Counted from the stretch's first letter, positions 1 through 11,825 are shown. The stretch is DNA of 64,000 bases from Anthonomus grandis grandis (GCF_022605725.1 NC_065549.1:38455690-38519689); one strand, 5' to 3'. Numbers and translations: made by a program. Notes: generated by a model from the sequence alone, not told the origin.

Positions 1-697
1 TAATGGCTTTAATTTTTTCGGGGTTTGGTTTGACACCTGAAGGGATAACAATGTCTCCTAAATATCCTACTTCTTTTTTTAAAAAATCGGTTTTATCTAG
101 CTGTAATTTGAAATTGGCTTCACGAAGACGTTGGAAAACGGCGCGTAATTTATCGATGTGTTCTTGTAAAGAGGTAGAGTAGACAATTATATCATCAAGG
201 TAAACGGCACACTTTTCGTTTTGCATTCCACGAAAGACATTGTCCATTGCGCGTTGGAAGGTCGCGGGGGCATTTTTCAGGCCAAAAGGCATACGCAGAA
301 ATTCGTCGTGCCCATTCTCACAACTGAAAGCAGTTTTCGGAATATCCTTTTCGTTCATTGGAATTTGGTGGAAACCACTCGCTAGATCGAGGGTTGAAAA
401 ATATTGACATTTACCTAGCGTATCGAGAAGATCTGTTATATTGGGTAGAGGATACCGCATATCGATGGTAATTTCATCTTTTAGTTTTCTGAAGTCTATT
501 ACACATCTCCATTTTTGTTTTCCGCTAGAGTCAATTTTTTTTGGTACTACCCAAATTGGTAAGGACCATGGGCATACACTGGGTCTTATAATATTTTGCT
601 CTAACATCTTTTTTATTTGACGCTCAACTTCTTGTTTGTGAATAGAGGGATATCTGTATGTTTTCGAATAAATGGGTGTTTTATATGTGGTTTTAAT
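1..697 (-). pseudogene. pol: pol remnant: reverse transcriptase domain, partial
   Basis: The frame is open for 232 codons from just below the stop at 698-700 to the left edge, where it is cut. It encodes the fingers and palm of a retrotransposon reverse transcriptase, which would copy element RNA into cDNA inside a virus-like particle. Seen in order: the YRYP and PIWVVPKK entry motifs, KWRCVIDFRKLKDE, the first catalytic aspartate in LDLASGFHQ (codon at 386-388), KTAFS, MPFGLKNAPATFQR, the catalytic YLDD box (191-202), then LQLDKTDFL and YLGDIV, which lead toward the connection and RNase H. All catalytic aspartates expected in this part are present and there is no stop, so this is the best-preserved segment. 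It is listed as a pseudogene because upstream stops cut it off from gag and protease. The family is clear; the exact clade is an inference from memory. Confidence 0.9.
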
Positions 698-1210
698 TTA
701 AAAATCGTGTTTTACCTGACTTGTGAACGTAAGAGGAGTATTTTCATCATAAAAAATATCAGAGTATTCTTTACATAATTTTAAAATTGCAAATTTTTCT
801 TCTTGATTCATATGATCTGTTCTGATTAGTTTTTCCGGTTTAAAATTAGGAGATTTATTAGTAAAATTATCGATTAAGTTAAAATCAATGGCTTCTAATT
901 CTTTTCTTTCAAAGGGTTCATCTTCCATGGGTTCGGAAAAATCTAATAGAATTTGATCAGTACAGCTATTTAGGATAGTGGTGAGGGCTATGCCATTTTT
1001 TGCAATAGAGAGACTTTCTGGGATTTCACAATTTCCTATTTTTTGATATGGAATAATGATTTCACCATTTTTGAATGAAGTTTTAATTTTTATAACTTGT
1101 TCGCATCGGGGTTCTACACTTATTTGATTTAGGTTTCGTTTTGTGTTTTGGAAAAGTAATTTTATATCAACATAAGGAGTACGTAAGTAACCATTGCCAT
1201 GGAATTTAAA
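698..1210 (-). pseudogene. pol: pol remnant: protease-to-RT linker, between two nonsense codons
   Basis: This stretch is in the same frame as the protease and RT segments. It has about 170 sense codons between an in-frame TAA at 1211-1213 and another at 698-700. The downstream part (from a methionine at 926-928) reads as the acidic pre-RT linker common in gypsy-type Pol, with EYSDIFYDENTPLTFTSQVKH directly ahead of the conserved YRYP region. The upstream part has no motif I recognise beyond its position. The methionine at 926 is not a real start: the frame continues upstream of it without a break. Removing the single stop at 698-700 would leave linker and RT continuous in frame, so the damage here is a point change and not an indel. 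Confidence 0.8.
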
Positions 1211-1213
1211 TTA

Positions 1214-1527
1214 AAAAAATTTTAATTGTAAAGATTCGGGTAAGTTAAAAATTCTGGATGTTGGTATGGAAGTACTAAATTTATGAGCTGACATTTATTC
1301 TTTTCCACGAGATACAATAAACGGGTCGTCTATTATATCTTTTTTGTAAAATTTGTTTGCCAAGTTAGGGTTAATGAAAGATCGAGATGAACCGCTATCG
1401 ATTAAAAAATTTAAATTATGTTCTGGAAATATAATGTAGGGTAGTTTACTGGTAGTAATTAAATTAAAGCTTATTATAGGAGCTACTAAGGATTGGTCTC
1501 CTCTGGAGGCTGTTTTGTAAAATTTTC
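1214..1527 (-). pseudogene. pol: pol remnant: N-terminus and aspartic protease region, with a nonsense codon
   Basis: In the frame shared with RT, this part starts at the frameshift heptamer and carries LIDSGSS, with the catalytic Asp codon at 1397-1399, Ser at 1394-1396 and Gly at 1391-1393. This is the D-[ST]-G signature of retropepsin-like aspartic proteases, which cleave the Gag-Pol polyprotein. A TAA at 1295-1297 interrupts the frame about 34 codons after the catalytic Asp, and a second TAA follows at 1211-1213. No separate start codon is needed, because in this element class pol is reached by -1 frameshifting from gag. The short overlap with gag (1486-1527) reads openly in the pol frame, as expected. 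Confidence 0.8.
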
Positions 1528-1605
1528 TGGTTCTTGTTGATCGTCATCTGCTTCATACTAAAATTGGGAATTATTTTGATGAACCTCATCATCAAAAGTT
1601 ATGGG
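1486..1605 (-). pseudogene. gag: gag remnant: C-terminal tail
   Basis: Forty codons in the frame one base ahead of pol end in tandem TAG stops (1486-1488, then 1483-1485). The tail is rich in acidic residues, Gln and Pro (for example EADDDQQEPENF). It has no zinc knuckle, which some insect gypsy-type Gags also lack. A TAG at 1558-1560 interrupts it, and another stop at 1606-1608 falls where the element meets the satellite, so nothing further upstream is preserved. Calling it gag rests on its position and its -1 relation to pol; the residues alone would not identify it. Confidence 0.65.
1519..1525 (-). promoter_or_regulatory. -1 ribosomal frameshift heptamer AAATTTT at the gag/pol overlap
   Basis: In the gag frame the bases read A AAT TTT, which fits the X XXY YYZ rule for -1 slippage. 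After the slip, the pol frame is open through the gag stop at 1486-1488 and into the protease. The heptamer lies 30 bases upstream of the gag stop. I did not identify a clear pseudoknot in the following 30-60 bases. Confidence 0.65.
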
Positions 1606-1629
1606 TTATGGCAAGCCGAGATATGGGAT
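1606..1629. other. Retrotransposon/satellite junction
   Basis: Left of about 1606 the sequence reads as gag. From 1614 (AGCCGAGATATGG) it follows the satellite monomer, starting in the middle of the unit. The few bases between belong to neither with confidence. There is no LTR end (TG...CA), no target-site duplication and no poly-A at the joint. The element is therefore truncated here, by deletion or by recombination with the array, and this is not a simple insertion end. Confidence 0.75.
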
Positions 1630-1966
1630 TTTTGATGTCCATTTTTGGCCTCAAAAACGGACGTCGAAAACGAATTTTTCAGGATTTTCAAAGTGCTCTC
1701 ATTCCCTTAGTTCTACTCGATTCCTGTTATAACCCGGTGTTTTCGTAATCTAGGTGATCAGAATAAGACGCTGGTATACTTAGTTTGATATCGAAAAAAA
1801 TCAATTTTTGGTGAAAAAGGAAAAATTCCAAACCTTGAAGGTCGATATCTCGGCTTCTATGGGAGATATCGGGAAAATTCCAACGGTTTTGTCTTAGTTT
1901 TGTCAATCTAAATCCAACGAGACCATCCGCAAGGTCGTAGCTTTTACGATAGCTGAGATATGACAT
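1630..1966 (+). repeat. Edge monomer, diverged, lacks the G-tract/palindrome segment
   Basis: This first complete unit is 337 bp, 29 bp shorter than the norm. The missing part is the segment that normally holds the G7 tract and GGGTATACCC; here the sequence runs from GGTGAAAAAGG directly into AAAAATTCC and then the usual GAAGGTCGATATCTCGG. It also carries private changes such as GGGAGATATCGGG for GGGAGCTATCGGG. Decayed units at an array margin are expected when homogenisation weakens at the edge. Confidence 0.85.
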
Positions 1967-3429
1967 TTTTGATGCCCATTTTTGGCCTCAAAAACGGACG
2001 TCGAAAACGACTTTTTCAGGATTTTCAAAGTGCTCTCATTCCCTTAGTTCTGCTCGGATCCTGTTATAACCCGGTGTTTTCGTAATCTAGGTGATCAGAA
2101 TAAGACGCTGGTATACTTAGTTTGATTTCGAAAAAAATCAATTTTTGGTGAAAAAAATCGCTACGGGGGGGTATACCCGAAAAATGAAAATACCCAAACT
2201 TTGAAGGTCGATATCTCGGCTTCTATAGGAGCTATCGGGAAAATTCCAACGGTTTTGTCTTAGTTTCGTCATTCTCAATCCAACGAGACCATCCGCAAGG
2301 TCGTAGCTTTTACGATAGCCGAGATATGGCATTTTTGATGCCCATTTTTGGCCTCAAAAACGGACGTCGAGAACGACTTTTACAGGATTTTTAAAGTGCT
2401 CTCATTCCCTTAGTTCTGCTCGGATCCTGTTATAACCCGGTGTTTTCTTAATCTAGGTGATCAGAATAAGACGCTGGTATACATAGTTTGATTTCGAAAA
2501 AAATCAATTTTTGGTGAAAAAATTCGATACGGGAGGGTATACCCGAAAAATGAAAATACCCAAACTTTGAAGGTCGATATCTCGGCTTCTATGGGAGCTA
2601 TCGGGAAAATTCCAACGGTTTTGTCTTAGTTTCGTCATTCTGAATTCAACGAGACCATCCGCAAGGTCGTAGCTTTTACGATAGCCGAGATATGGCATTT
2701 TTGATGCCCATTTTTGGCCTCAAAAACGGACGTCGAAAACGACTTTTGCAGGATTTTCAAAGTGCTCTCATTCCCTTAGTTCTGCTCGGATCCTGTTATA
2801 ACCCGGTGTTTTTGTAATCTAGGTGATCAGAATAAGACGCTGGTATACATAGTTTGATTTCGAAAAAAATCAATTTTTGGTGAAAAAATTCGATACGGGG
2901 GGTATACCCGAAAAATGAAAATACTTAAACTTTGAAGGTCGATATCTCGGCTTCTATGGGAGCTATCGGGAAAATTCCAATGGTTTTGTCTTAGTTTTGT
3001 CATTCTCAAGCCAACGAGACCATCCGCAAGGTCGTAGCTTTTACGATAGCCGACATATGACATTTTTGATGCCCATTTTTGGCCTCAAAAACGGACGTCG
3101 AAAACGACTTTTTCAGGATTTTCAAAGTGCTCTCATTCCCTTAGTTCTGCTCGGATCCTGTTATAACCCGGTGTTTTCGTAATCTAGGTGATCAGAATAA
3201 GACGCTGGTATACATAGTTTGATTTCGAAAAAAATCAATTTTTGGTGAAAAAATTCGATACGGGGGGGTATACCCGAAAAATGAAAATACCCAAACTTTG
3301 AAGGTCGATATCTCGGCTTCTATAGGAGCTATCCGGAAAATTCCAACGGTTTTGTCTTAGTTTCGTCATTCTGAATCCAACGAGACCATCCGCAAGGTCG
3401 TAGCTTTTACGATAGCCGAGATATGGCAT

Positions 3430-4157
3430 TTTTGATGCCCATTTTTGGCCTCAAAAACGGACGTCAAAAGCGACTTTTTCAGGATTTTTAAAGTGCTCTC
3501 ATTCCCTTAGTTCTGCTCGGATCCTGTTAGAACCCGGTGTTTTCGTAATCTAGGTGATCAGAATAAGACGCTGGTATACTTAGTTTGATCTCGAAAAAAA
3601 TCAATTTTTGAAAAAATTCGATAAGGGGGGGTATACCCGAAAACGAAAAAACCCAAACTTCGAAGGTCGATATCTCAGCTTCTATGGGAGCTATCGGGAA
3701 AATTCCATTGGTTTTGTCTTAGTTTCATCATTCTCAATCCAACGAGACCATCCGCAAGGTCGTAGCTTTTACGATAGCCGACATATGACATTTTTGATGC
3801 CCATTTTTGGCCTCAAAAACGGACGTCGAAAACGACTTTTTCAGGATTTTCAAAGTGCTTTCATTTCCTTAATTCTGCTCGGATCCTGTTATAACCCGGT
3901 GTTTTCGTAATCTAGGTGATCAGAATAAGACGCTGGTATACATAGTTTGATTTCGAAAAAAATTAATTTTTGGTGAAAAAATTCGATACGGGGGGGTATA
4001 CCCGAAAAATGAAAAAACCCAAACTTTGAAGGTCGATATCTCGGCTTCTATGGGAGCTATCGGGAAAATTCCAACGGTTTTGTCTTAGTTTCGTCATTCT
4101 GAATTCAACGAGACCATCCGCAAGGTCGTAGCTTTTACGATAGCCGAGATATGGCAT
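3430..4157 (+). repeat. Two-monomer block also present near 14.8-15.5 kb and 21.7-22.4 kb
   Basis: Shared marks are GACGTCAAAAGCGAC and CTGTTAGAACCC (3464-3540 and 14783-14860), then a 362 bp unit with ATATCTCAGCTTC, TTTCATCATTC and TTTCATTTCCTTAATTC. The offset 3.4 to 14.75 kb is about 11,321 bp (31 monomers). The copy at 21683-22410 has the second part only. Confidence 0.7.
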
Positions 4158-5612
4158 TTTTGATGCCCATTTTTGGCCTCAAAAACGGACGTCGAAAACG
4201 ACTTTTGCAGGATTTTCAAAGTGCTCTCATTCCCTTAGTTCTGCTCGGATCCTGTTATAACCCGGTGTTTTCGTAATCTAGGTGATCAGAATAAGACGCT
4301 GGCATACTTAGTTTGATCTCGAAAAAAATCAATTTTTGAAAAAATTCGATACGGGGGGGTATACCCGAAAAATGAAAATACCCAAACTTTGAAGGTCGAT
4401 ATCTCGGCTTCTATAGGAGCTATCGGGAAAATTCCAACGGTTTTGTCTTAGTTTCGTCATTCTGAATCCAACGAGACCATCCGCAAGGTCGTAGCTTTTA
4501 CGATAGCCGAGATATGGCATTTTTGATGCCCATTTTTGGCCTCAAAAACGGACGTCGAAAACGACTTTTGCAGGATTTTCAAAGTGCTCTCATTCCCTTA
4601 GTTCTGCTCGGATCCTGTTATAACCGGTGTTTTTGTAATCTAGGTGATCAGAATAAGACGCTGGTATACATAGTTTGATTTCGAAAAAAATCAATTTTTG
4701 GTGAAAAAATTCGATACGGGGGGTATACCCGAAAAATGAAAATACTTAAACTTTGAAGGTCGATATCTCGGCTTCTATGGGAGCTATCGGGAAAATTCCA
4801 ATGGTTTTGTCTTAGTTTTGTCATTCTCAAGCCAACGAGACCATCCGCAAGGTCGTAGCTTTTACGATAGCCGACATATGACATTTTTGATGCCCATTTT
4901 TGGCCTCAAAAACGGACGTCGAAAACGACTTTTTCAGGATTTTCAAAGTGCTCTCATTCCCTTAGTTCTGCTCGGATCCTGTTATAACCCGGTGTTTTCG
5001 TAATCTAGGTGATCAGAATAAGACGCTGGTATACATAGTTTGATTTCGAAAAAAATCAATTTTTGGTGAAAAAATTCGATACGGGGGGGTATACCCGAAA
5101 AATGAAAATACCCAAACTTTGAAGGTCGATATCTCGGCTTCTATAGGAGCTATCGGGAAAATTCCAACGGTTTTGTCTTAGTTTCGTCATTCTGAATCCA
5201 ACGAGACCATCCGCAAGGTCGTAGCTTTTACGATAGCCGACATATGACATTTTTGATGCCCATTTTTGGCCTCAAAAACGGACGTCGAAAACGACTTTTT
5301 CAGGATTTTCAAAGTGCTCTCATTCCCTTAGTTCTGCTCGGATCCTGTTATAACCCGGTGTTTTCGTAATCGAGGTGATCAGAATAGGACGCTGGCATAC
5401 TTAGTTTGATCTCGAAAAAAATCAATTTTTGAAAAAATTCGATACGGGGGGGTATACCCGAAAACGAAAAAACCCAAACTTCGAAGGTCGATATCTCGGC
5501 TTCTATGGGAGCTATCGGGAAAATTCCATTGGTTTTGTCTTAGTTTCGTCATTCTCAATCCAACGAGACCATCCGCAAGGTCGTAGCTTTTACTATAGCC
5601 GACATATGACAT

Positions 5613-7072
5613 TTTTGATGCCCATTTTTGGCCTCAAAAACGGACGTCGAAAACGACTTTTTCAGGATTTTCAAAGTGCTTTCATTCCCTTAATTCTGCT
5701 CGGATCCTGTTATAACCCGGTGTTTTCGTAATCTAGGTGATCAGAATAAGACGCTGGTATATATAGTTTGATTTCGAAAAAAATCAATTTTTGGTGAAAA
5801 AATTCGATACGGGGGGGTATACCTGAAAAATGAAAAAACCCAAACTTTGAAGGTCGATATCTCGGCTTCTATGGGAGCTATCGGGAAAATTCCAATGGCT
5901 TTGTCTTAGTTTCGTCATTCTCAATTCAACGAGACCATCCGCAAGGTCGTAGCTTTTACGATAGCCGAGATATGACATTTTTGATGTCCATTTTTGGCCT
6001 CAAAAACGGACGTCGAAAACGACTTTTTCAGGATTTTCAAAGTGCTCTCATTCCCTTAGTTCTGCTCGGATCCTGTTATAACCCATTGTTTTCGTAATCT
6101 AGGTGATCAGAATAAGACGCTGGTATACATAGTTTGATTTCGAAAAAAATCAATTTTTGGTGAAAAAATTCGATACGGGGGGGTATACCCGAAAAATGAA
6201 AATACTCAAACTTTGAAGGTCGATATCTCGGCTTCTATGGGAGCTATCGGGAAAATTCCAATGGTTTTGTCTTAGTTTCGTCATTCTCAATCCAACGGGA
6301 CCATCCGCAAGGTCGTAGCTTTTACGATAGCCGAGATATGGCATTTTTGATGCCCATTTTTGGCCTCAAAAACGGACGTCGAAAACGACTTTTTCAGGAT
6401 TTTCAAAGTGCTCTCATTCCCTTAGTTCTGCTCGGATCCTGTTATAACCCATTGTTTTCGTAATCTAGGTGATCAGAATAAGACGCTGGTATACATAGTT
6501 TGATTTCGAAAAAAATCAATTTTTGGTGAAAAAATTCGATACGGGGGGGTATACCCGAAAAATGAAAATACTCAAACTTTGAAGGTCGATATCTCGGCTT
6601 CTATGGGAGCTATCGGGAAAATTCCAATGGTTTTGTCTTAGTTTCGTCATTCTCAAGCCAACGAGACCATCCGCAAGGTCGTAGCTTTTACGATAGCCGA
6701 GATATGGCATTTTTGATGCCCATTTTTGGCCTCAAAAACGGACGTCGAAAAAGACTTTTACAGGATTTTTAAAGTGCTCTCATTCCCTTAGTTCTGCTCG
6801 GATCCTGTTATAACCCGGTGTTTTCGTAATCTAGGTGATCAGAATAAGACGCTGGCATACTTAGTTTGATCTCGAAAAAAATCAATTTTTGAAAAAATTC
6901 GATACGGGGGGGTATACCCGAAAACGAAAAAACCCAAACTTCGAAGGTCGATATCTCGGCTTCTATAGGAGCTATCGGGAAAATTCCAACGGTTTTGTCT
7001 TAGTTTCGTCATTCTGAATCCAACGAGATCATCCGCAAGGTCGTAGCTTTTACGATAGCCGACATATGACAT
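5613..7072 (+). repeat. Cassette copy 1 (four monomers)
   Basis: A diagnostic series of four units: one with CCAATGGCTTTGTC and TGGTATATATAG, one with CCAACGGGACC, one with TCTCAAGCC and GAAAAAGACTTTTAC, then a 362 bp unit with CGAGATCATCC. Further copies lie at 8172-9631, 11826-13284, 17667-19126 and, altered, 23505-24960. This copy differs from the later ones, with CCCATTG in two successive units and no CTCAAATCC. Confidence 0.8.
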
Positions 7073-8171
7073 TTTTGATGCCCATTTTTGGCCTCAAAAA
7101 CGGACGTCGAAAACGACTTTTTCAGGATTTTCAAAGTGCTCTCATACCCTTAGTTCTGCTCGGATCCTGTTATAACCCGGTGTTTTCGTAATCTAGGTGA
7201 TCAGAATAAGACGCTGGTATACATAGTTTGATTTCGAAAAAAATCAATTTTTGGTGAAAAAATTCGATACGGGGGGGGTATACCCGAAAAATGAAAATAC
7301 CCAAACTTTGAAGGTCGATATCTCGGCTTCTATGGGAGCTATCGGGAAAATTTCAATGGTTTTGTCTTAGTTTCGTCATTCTCAAGCCAACGAGACCATC
7401 CGCAAGGTCGTAGCTTTTACGATAGCCGACATATGACATTTTTGATGCCCATTTTTGGCCTCAAAAACGGACGTCGAAAACGACTTTTTCAGGATTTTCA
7501 AAGTGCTCTCATTCCCTTAGTTCTGCTCGGATCCTGTTAAAACCCGGTGTTTTCGTAATCTAGGTGATCAGAATAAGACGCTGGTATACTTAGTTTGATC
7601 TCGAAAAAAATCAATTTTTGGTGAAAAAAATCGATACGGAGGGGTATACCCGAAAAATGAAAAAACCCAAACTTCGAAGGTCGATATCTCGGCTTCTATA
7701 GGAGCTATCGGGAAAATTCCAACGGTTTTGTCTTAGTTTCGTCATTCTGAATCCAACGAGACCATCCGCAAGGTCGTAGCTTTTACGATAGCCGACATAT
7801 GACATTTTTGATGCCCATTTTTGGCCTCAAAAACGGACGTCGAAAACGACTTTTTCAGGATTTTCAAAGTGCTCTCATTCCCTTAGTTCTGCTCGGATCC
7901 TGTTAAAACCCGGTGTTTTCGTAATCTAGGTGATCAGAATAAGACGCTGGTATACTTAGTTTGATCTCGAAAAAAATCAATTTTTGGTGAAAAAAATCGA
8001 TACGGAGGGGTATACCCGAAAAATGAAAAAACCCAAACTTCGAAGGTCGATATCTCGGCTTCTATAGGAGCTATCGGGAAAATTCCATTGGTTTTGTCTT
8101 AGTTTCGTCATTCTCAATCCAACGAGACCATCCGCAAGGTCGTAGCTTTTACTATAGCCGACATATGACAT

Positions 8172-9631
8172 TTTTGATGCCCATTTTTGGCCTCAAAAAC
8201 GGACGTCGAAAACGACTTTTTCAGGATTTTCAAAGTGCTTTCATTCCCTTAATTCTGCTCGGATCCTGTTATAACCCGGTGTTTTCGTAATCTAGGTGAT
8301 CAGAATAAGACGCTGGTATATATAGTTTGATTTCGAAAAAAATCAATTTTTGGTGAAAAAATTCGATACGGGGGGGTATACCTGAAAAATGAAAAAACCC
8401 AAACTTTGAAGGTCGATATCTCGGCTTCTATGGGAGCTATCGGGAAAATTCCAATGGCTTTGTCTTAGTTTCGTCATTCTCAATTCAACGAGACCATCCG
8501 CAAGGTCGTAGCTTTTACGATAGCCGAGATATGACATTTTTGATGTCCATTTTTGGCCTCAAAAACGGACGTCGAAAACGACTTTTTCAGGATTTTCAAA
8601 GTGCTCTCATTCCCTTAGTTCTGCTCGGATCCTGTTATAACCCATTGTTTTCGTAATCTAGGTGATCAGAATAAGACGCTGGTATACATAGTTTGATTTC
8701 GAAAAAAATCAATTTTTGGTGAAAAAATTCGATACGGGGGGGTATACCCGAAAAATGAAAATACTCAAACTTTGAAGGTCGATATCTCGGCTTCTATGGG
8801 AGCTATCGGGAAAATTCCAATGGTTTTGTCTTAGTTTCGTCATTCTCAATCCAACGGGACCATCCGCAAGGTCGTAGCTTTTACGATAGCCGAGATATGG
8901 CATTTTTGATGCCCATTTTTGGCCTCAAAAACGGACGTCGAAAACGACTTTTTCAGGATTTTCAAAGTGCTCTCATTCCCTTAGTTCTGCTCAAATCCTG
9001 TTATAACCCGGTGTTTTCGTAATCTAGGTGATCAGAATAAGACGCTGGTATACATAGTTTGATTTCGAAAAAAATCAATTTTTGGTGAAAAAATTCGATA
9101 CGGGGGGGTATACCCGAAAAATGAAAATACCCAAACTTTGAAGGTCGATATCTCGGCTTCTATGGGAGCTATCGGGAAAATTCCAATGGTTTTGTCTTAG
9201 TTTCGTCATTCTCAAGCCAACGAGACCATCCGCAAGGTCGTAGCTTTTACGATAGCCGAGATATGGCATTTTTGATGCCCATTTTTGGCCTCAAAAACGG
9301 ACGTCGAAAAAGACTTTTACAGGATTTTTAAAGTGCTCTCATTCCCTTAGTTCTGCTCGGATCCTGTTATAACCCGGTGTTTTCGTAATCTAGGTGATCA
9401 GAATAAGACGCTGGCATACTTAGTTTGATCTCGAAAAAAATCAATTTTTGAAAAAATTCGATACGGGGGGGTATACCCGAAAACGAAAAAACCCAAACTT
9501 CGAAGGTCGATATCTCGGCTTCTATAGGAGCTATCGGGAAAATTCCAACGGTTTTGTCTTAGTTTCGTCATTCTGAATCCAACGAGATCATCCGCAAGGT
9601 CGTAGCTTTTACGATAGCCGACATATGACAT
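8172..9631 (+). repeat. Cassette copy 2 (four monomers)
   Basis: Same unit series as 5613-7072, offset 2,559 bp (seven monomers). It carries CTCAAATCCTG near 8991, which removes the BamHI site in that unit. Confidence 0.8.
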
Positions 9632-11825
9632 TTTTGATGCCCATTTTTGGCCTCAAAAACGGACGTCGAAAACGACTTTTTCAGGATTTTCAAAGTGCTC
9701 TCATACCCTTAGTTCTGCTCGGATCCTGTTATAACCCGGTGTTTTCGTAATCTAGGTGATCAGAATAAGACGCTGGTATACATAGTTTGATTTCGAAAAA
9801 AATCAATTTTTGGTGAAAAAATTCGATACGGGGGGGGTATACCCGAAAAATGAAAATACCCAAACTTTGAAGGTCGATATCTCGGCTTCTATGGGAGCTA
9901 TCGGGAAAATTTCAATGGTTTTGTCTTAGTTTCGTCATTCTCAAGCCAACGAGACCATCCGCAAGGTCGTAGCTTTTACGATAGCCGACATATGACATTT
10001 TTGATGCCCATTTTTGGCCTCAAAAACGGACGTCGAAAACGACTTTTTCAGGATTTCCAAAGTGCTCTCATACCCTTAGTTCTGCTCGGATCCTGTTATA
10101 ACCCGGTGTTTTCGTAATCTAGGTGATCAGAATAAGACGCTGGTATACATAGTTTGATTTCGAAAAAAATCAATTTTTGGTGAAAAAATTCGATACGGGG
10201 GGGGTATACCCGAAAAATGAAAATACCCAAACTTTGAAGGTCGATATCTCGGCTTCTATAGGAGCTATCGGGAAAATTCCAACGGTTTTGTCTTAGTTTC
10301 GTCATTCTGAATCCAACGAGACCATCCGCAAGGTCGTAGCTTTTACGATAGCCGACATATGACATTTTTGATGCCCATTTTTGGCCTCAAAAACGGACGT
10401 CGAAAACGACTTTTTCAGGATTTTCAAAGTGCTCTCATTCCCTTAGTTCTGCTCGGATCCTGTTAAAACCCGGTGTTTTCGTAATCTAGGTGATCAGAAT
10501 AAGACGCTGGTATACTTAGTTTGATCTCGAAAAAAATCAATTTTTGGTGAAAAAAATCGATACGGAGGGGTATACCCGAAAAATGAAAAAACCCAAACTT
10601 CGAAGGTCGATATCTCGGCTTCTATAGGAGCTATCGGGAAAATTCCAACGGTTTTGTCTTAGTTTCGTCATTCTGAATCCAACGAGACCATCCGCAAGGT
10701 CGTAGCTTTTACGATAGCCGACATATGACATTTTTGATGCCCATTTTTGGCCTCAAAAACGGACGTCGAAAACGACTTTTTCAGGATTTTCAAAGTGCTC
10801 TCATTCCCTTAGTTCTGCTCGGATCCTGTTAAAACCCGGTGTTTTCGTAATCTAGGTGATCAGAATAAGACGCTGGTATACTTAGTTTGATCTCGAAAAA
10901 AATCAATTTTTGGTGAAAAAAATCGATACGGAGGGGTATACCCGAAAAATGAAAAAACCCAAACTTCGAAGGTCGATATCTCGGCTTCTATAGGAGCTAT
11001 CGGGAAAATTCCAACGGTTTTGTCTTAGTTTCGTCATTCTGAATCCAACGAGACCATCCGCAAGGTCGTAGCTTTTACGATAGCCGACATATGACATTTT
11101 TGATGCCCATTTTTGGCCTCAAAAACGGACGTCGAAAACGACTTTTTCAGGATTTTCAAAGTGCTCTCATTCCCTTAGTTCTGCTCGGATCCTGTTAAAA
11201 CCCGGTGTTTTCGTAATCTAGGTGATCAGAATAAGACGCTGGTATACTTAGTTTGATCTCGAAAAAAATCAATTTTTGGTGAAAAAAATCGATACGGAGG
11301 GGTATACCCGAAAAATGAAAAAACCCAAACTTCGAAGGTCGATATCTCGGCTTCTATAGGAGCTATCGGGAAAATTCCAACGGTTTTGTCTTAGTTTCGT
11401 CATTCTGAATCCAACGAGACCATCCGCAAGGTCGTAGCTTTTACGATAGCCGACATATGACATTTTTGATGCCCATTTTTTGCCTCAAAAACGGACGTCG
11501 AAAACGACTTTTTCAGGATTTTCAAAGTGCTCTCATTCCCTTAGTTCTGCTCGGATCCTGTTATAACCCGGTGTTTTCGTAATCGAGGTGATCAGAATAG
11601 GACGCTGGCATACTTAGTTTGATCTCGAAAAAAATCAATTTTTGAAAAAATTCGATACGGGGGGGTATACCCGAAAACGAAAAAACCCAAACTTCGAAGG
11701 TCGATATCTCGGCTTCTATGGGAGCTATCGGGAAAATTCCATTGGTTTTGTCTTAGTTTCGTCATTCTCAATCCAACGAGACCATCCGCAAGGTCGTAGC
11801 TTTTACTATAGCCGACATATGACAT

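Larger units (their letters stand above)
1..1613 (-). mobile_element. Decayed Ty3/gypsy-type LTR retrotransposon, 5'-truncated, cut by window edge
   Basis: Read on the minus strand, this stretch gives in order a gag tail, a gag/pol overlap, an aspartic protease region, a linker and a reverse transcriptase domain. That is the order of Ty3/gypsy-type elements (PR-RT-RNase H-IN); RNase H and integrase would lie beyond the left edge. The RT wording (for example PIWVVPKK, MPFGLKNAPATFQR, YLDDIIVYS) is closest in my memory to the Drosophila 17.6/297 group. No LTR, primer-binding site or target-site duplication is visible. Gag is missing except for its end, because satellite DNA begins abruptly near 1606-1614. 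In-frame stops at 698-700, 1211-1213, 1295-1297 and 1558-1560 mark it as a dead copy. Whether an envelope gene existed cannot be seen here. Confidence 0.9.

Noticed and set aside
695..710. A one-base frameshift between linker and RT at the A-run near 700-704
   Set aside because: Codon arithmetic from the YLDD box (191-202) to 698 gives a multiple of three, and the residues on both sides fit one frame. The break is an in-frame TAA only.
698..928. 76-codon open frame starting at a methionine (926-928) as a separate gene
   Set aside because: The same frame is open upstream of that methionine to 1210 and continues as RT below the stop at 698. It is a slice of pol between two nonsense codons.
1606..1700. 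Satellite start as an LTR or as a tandem repeat belonging to the retrotransposon
   Set aside because: No TG...CA ends, no polypurine tract or primer-binding site, and no similarity between the element body and the monomer that I can see.
3608..3910. Plus-strand 100-codon open frames (also near 5429, 11642, 14929, 16023, 17483 and 21861) as genes
   Set aside because: They occur only in 362 bp monomers, arise from the 4 bp length change, overlap the minus-strand frames and show no protein motif.
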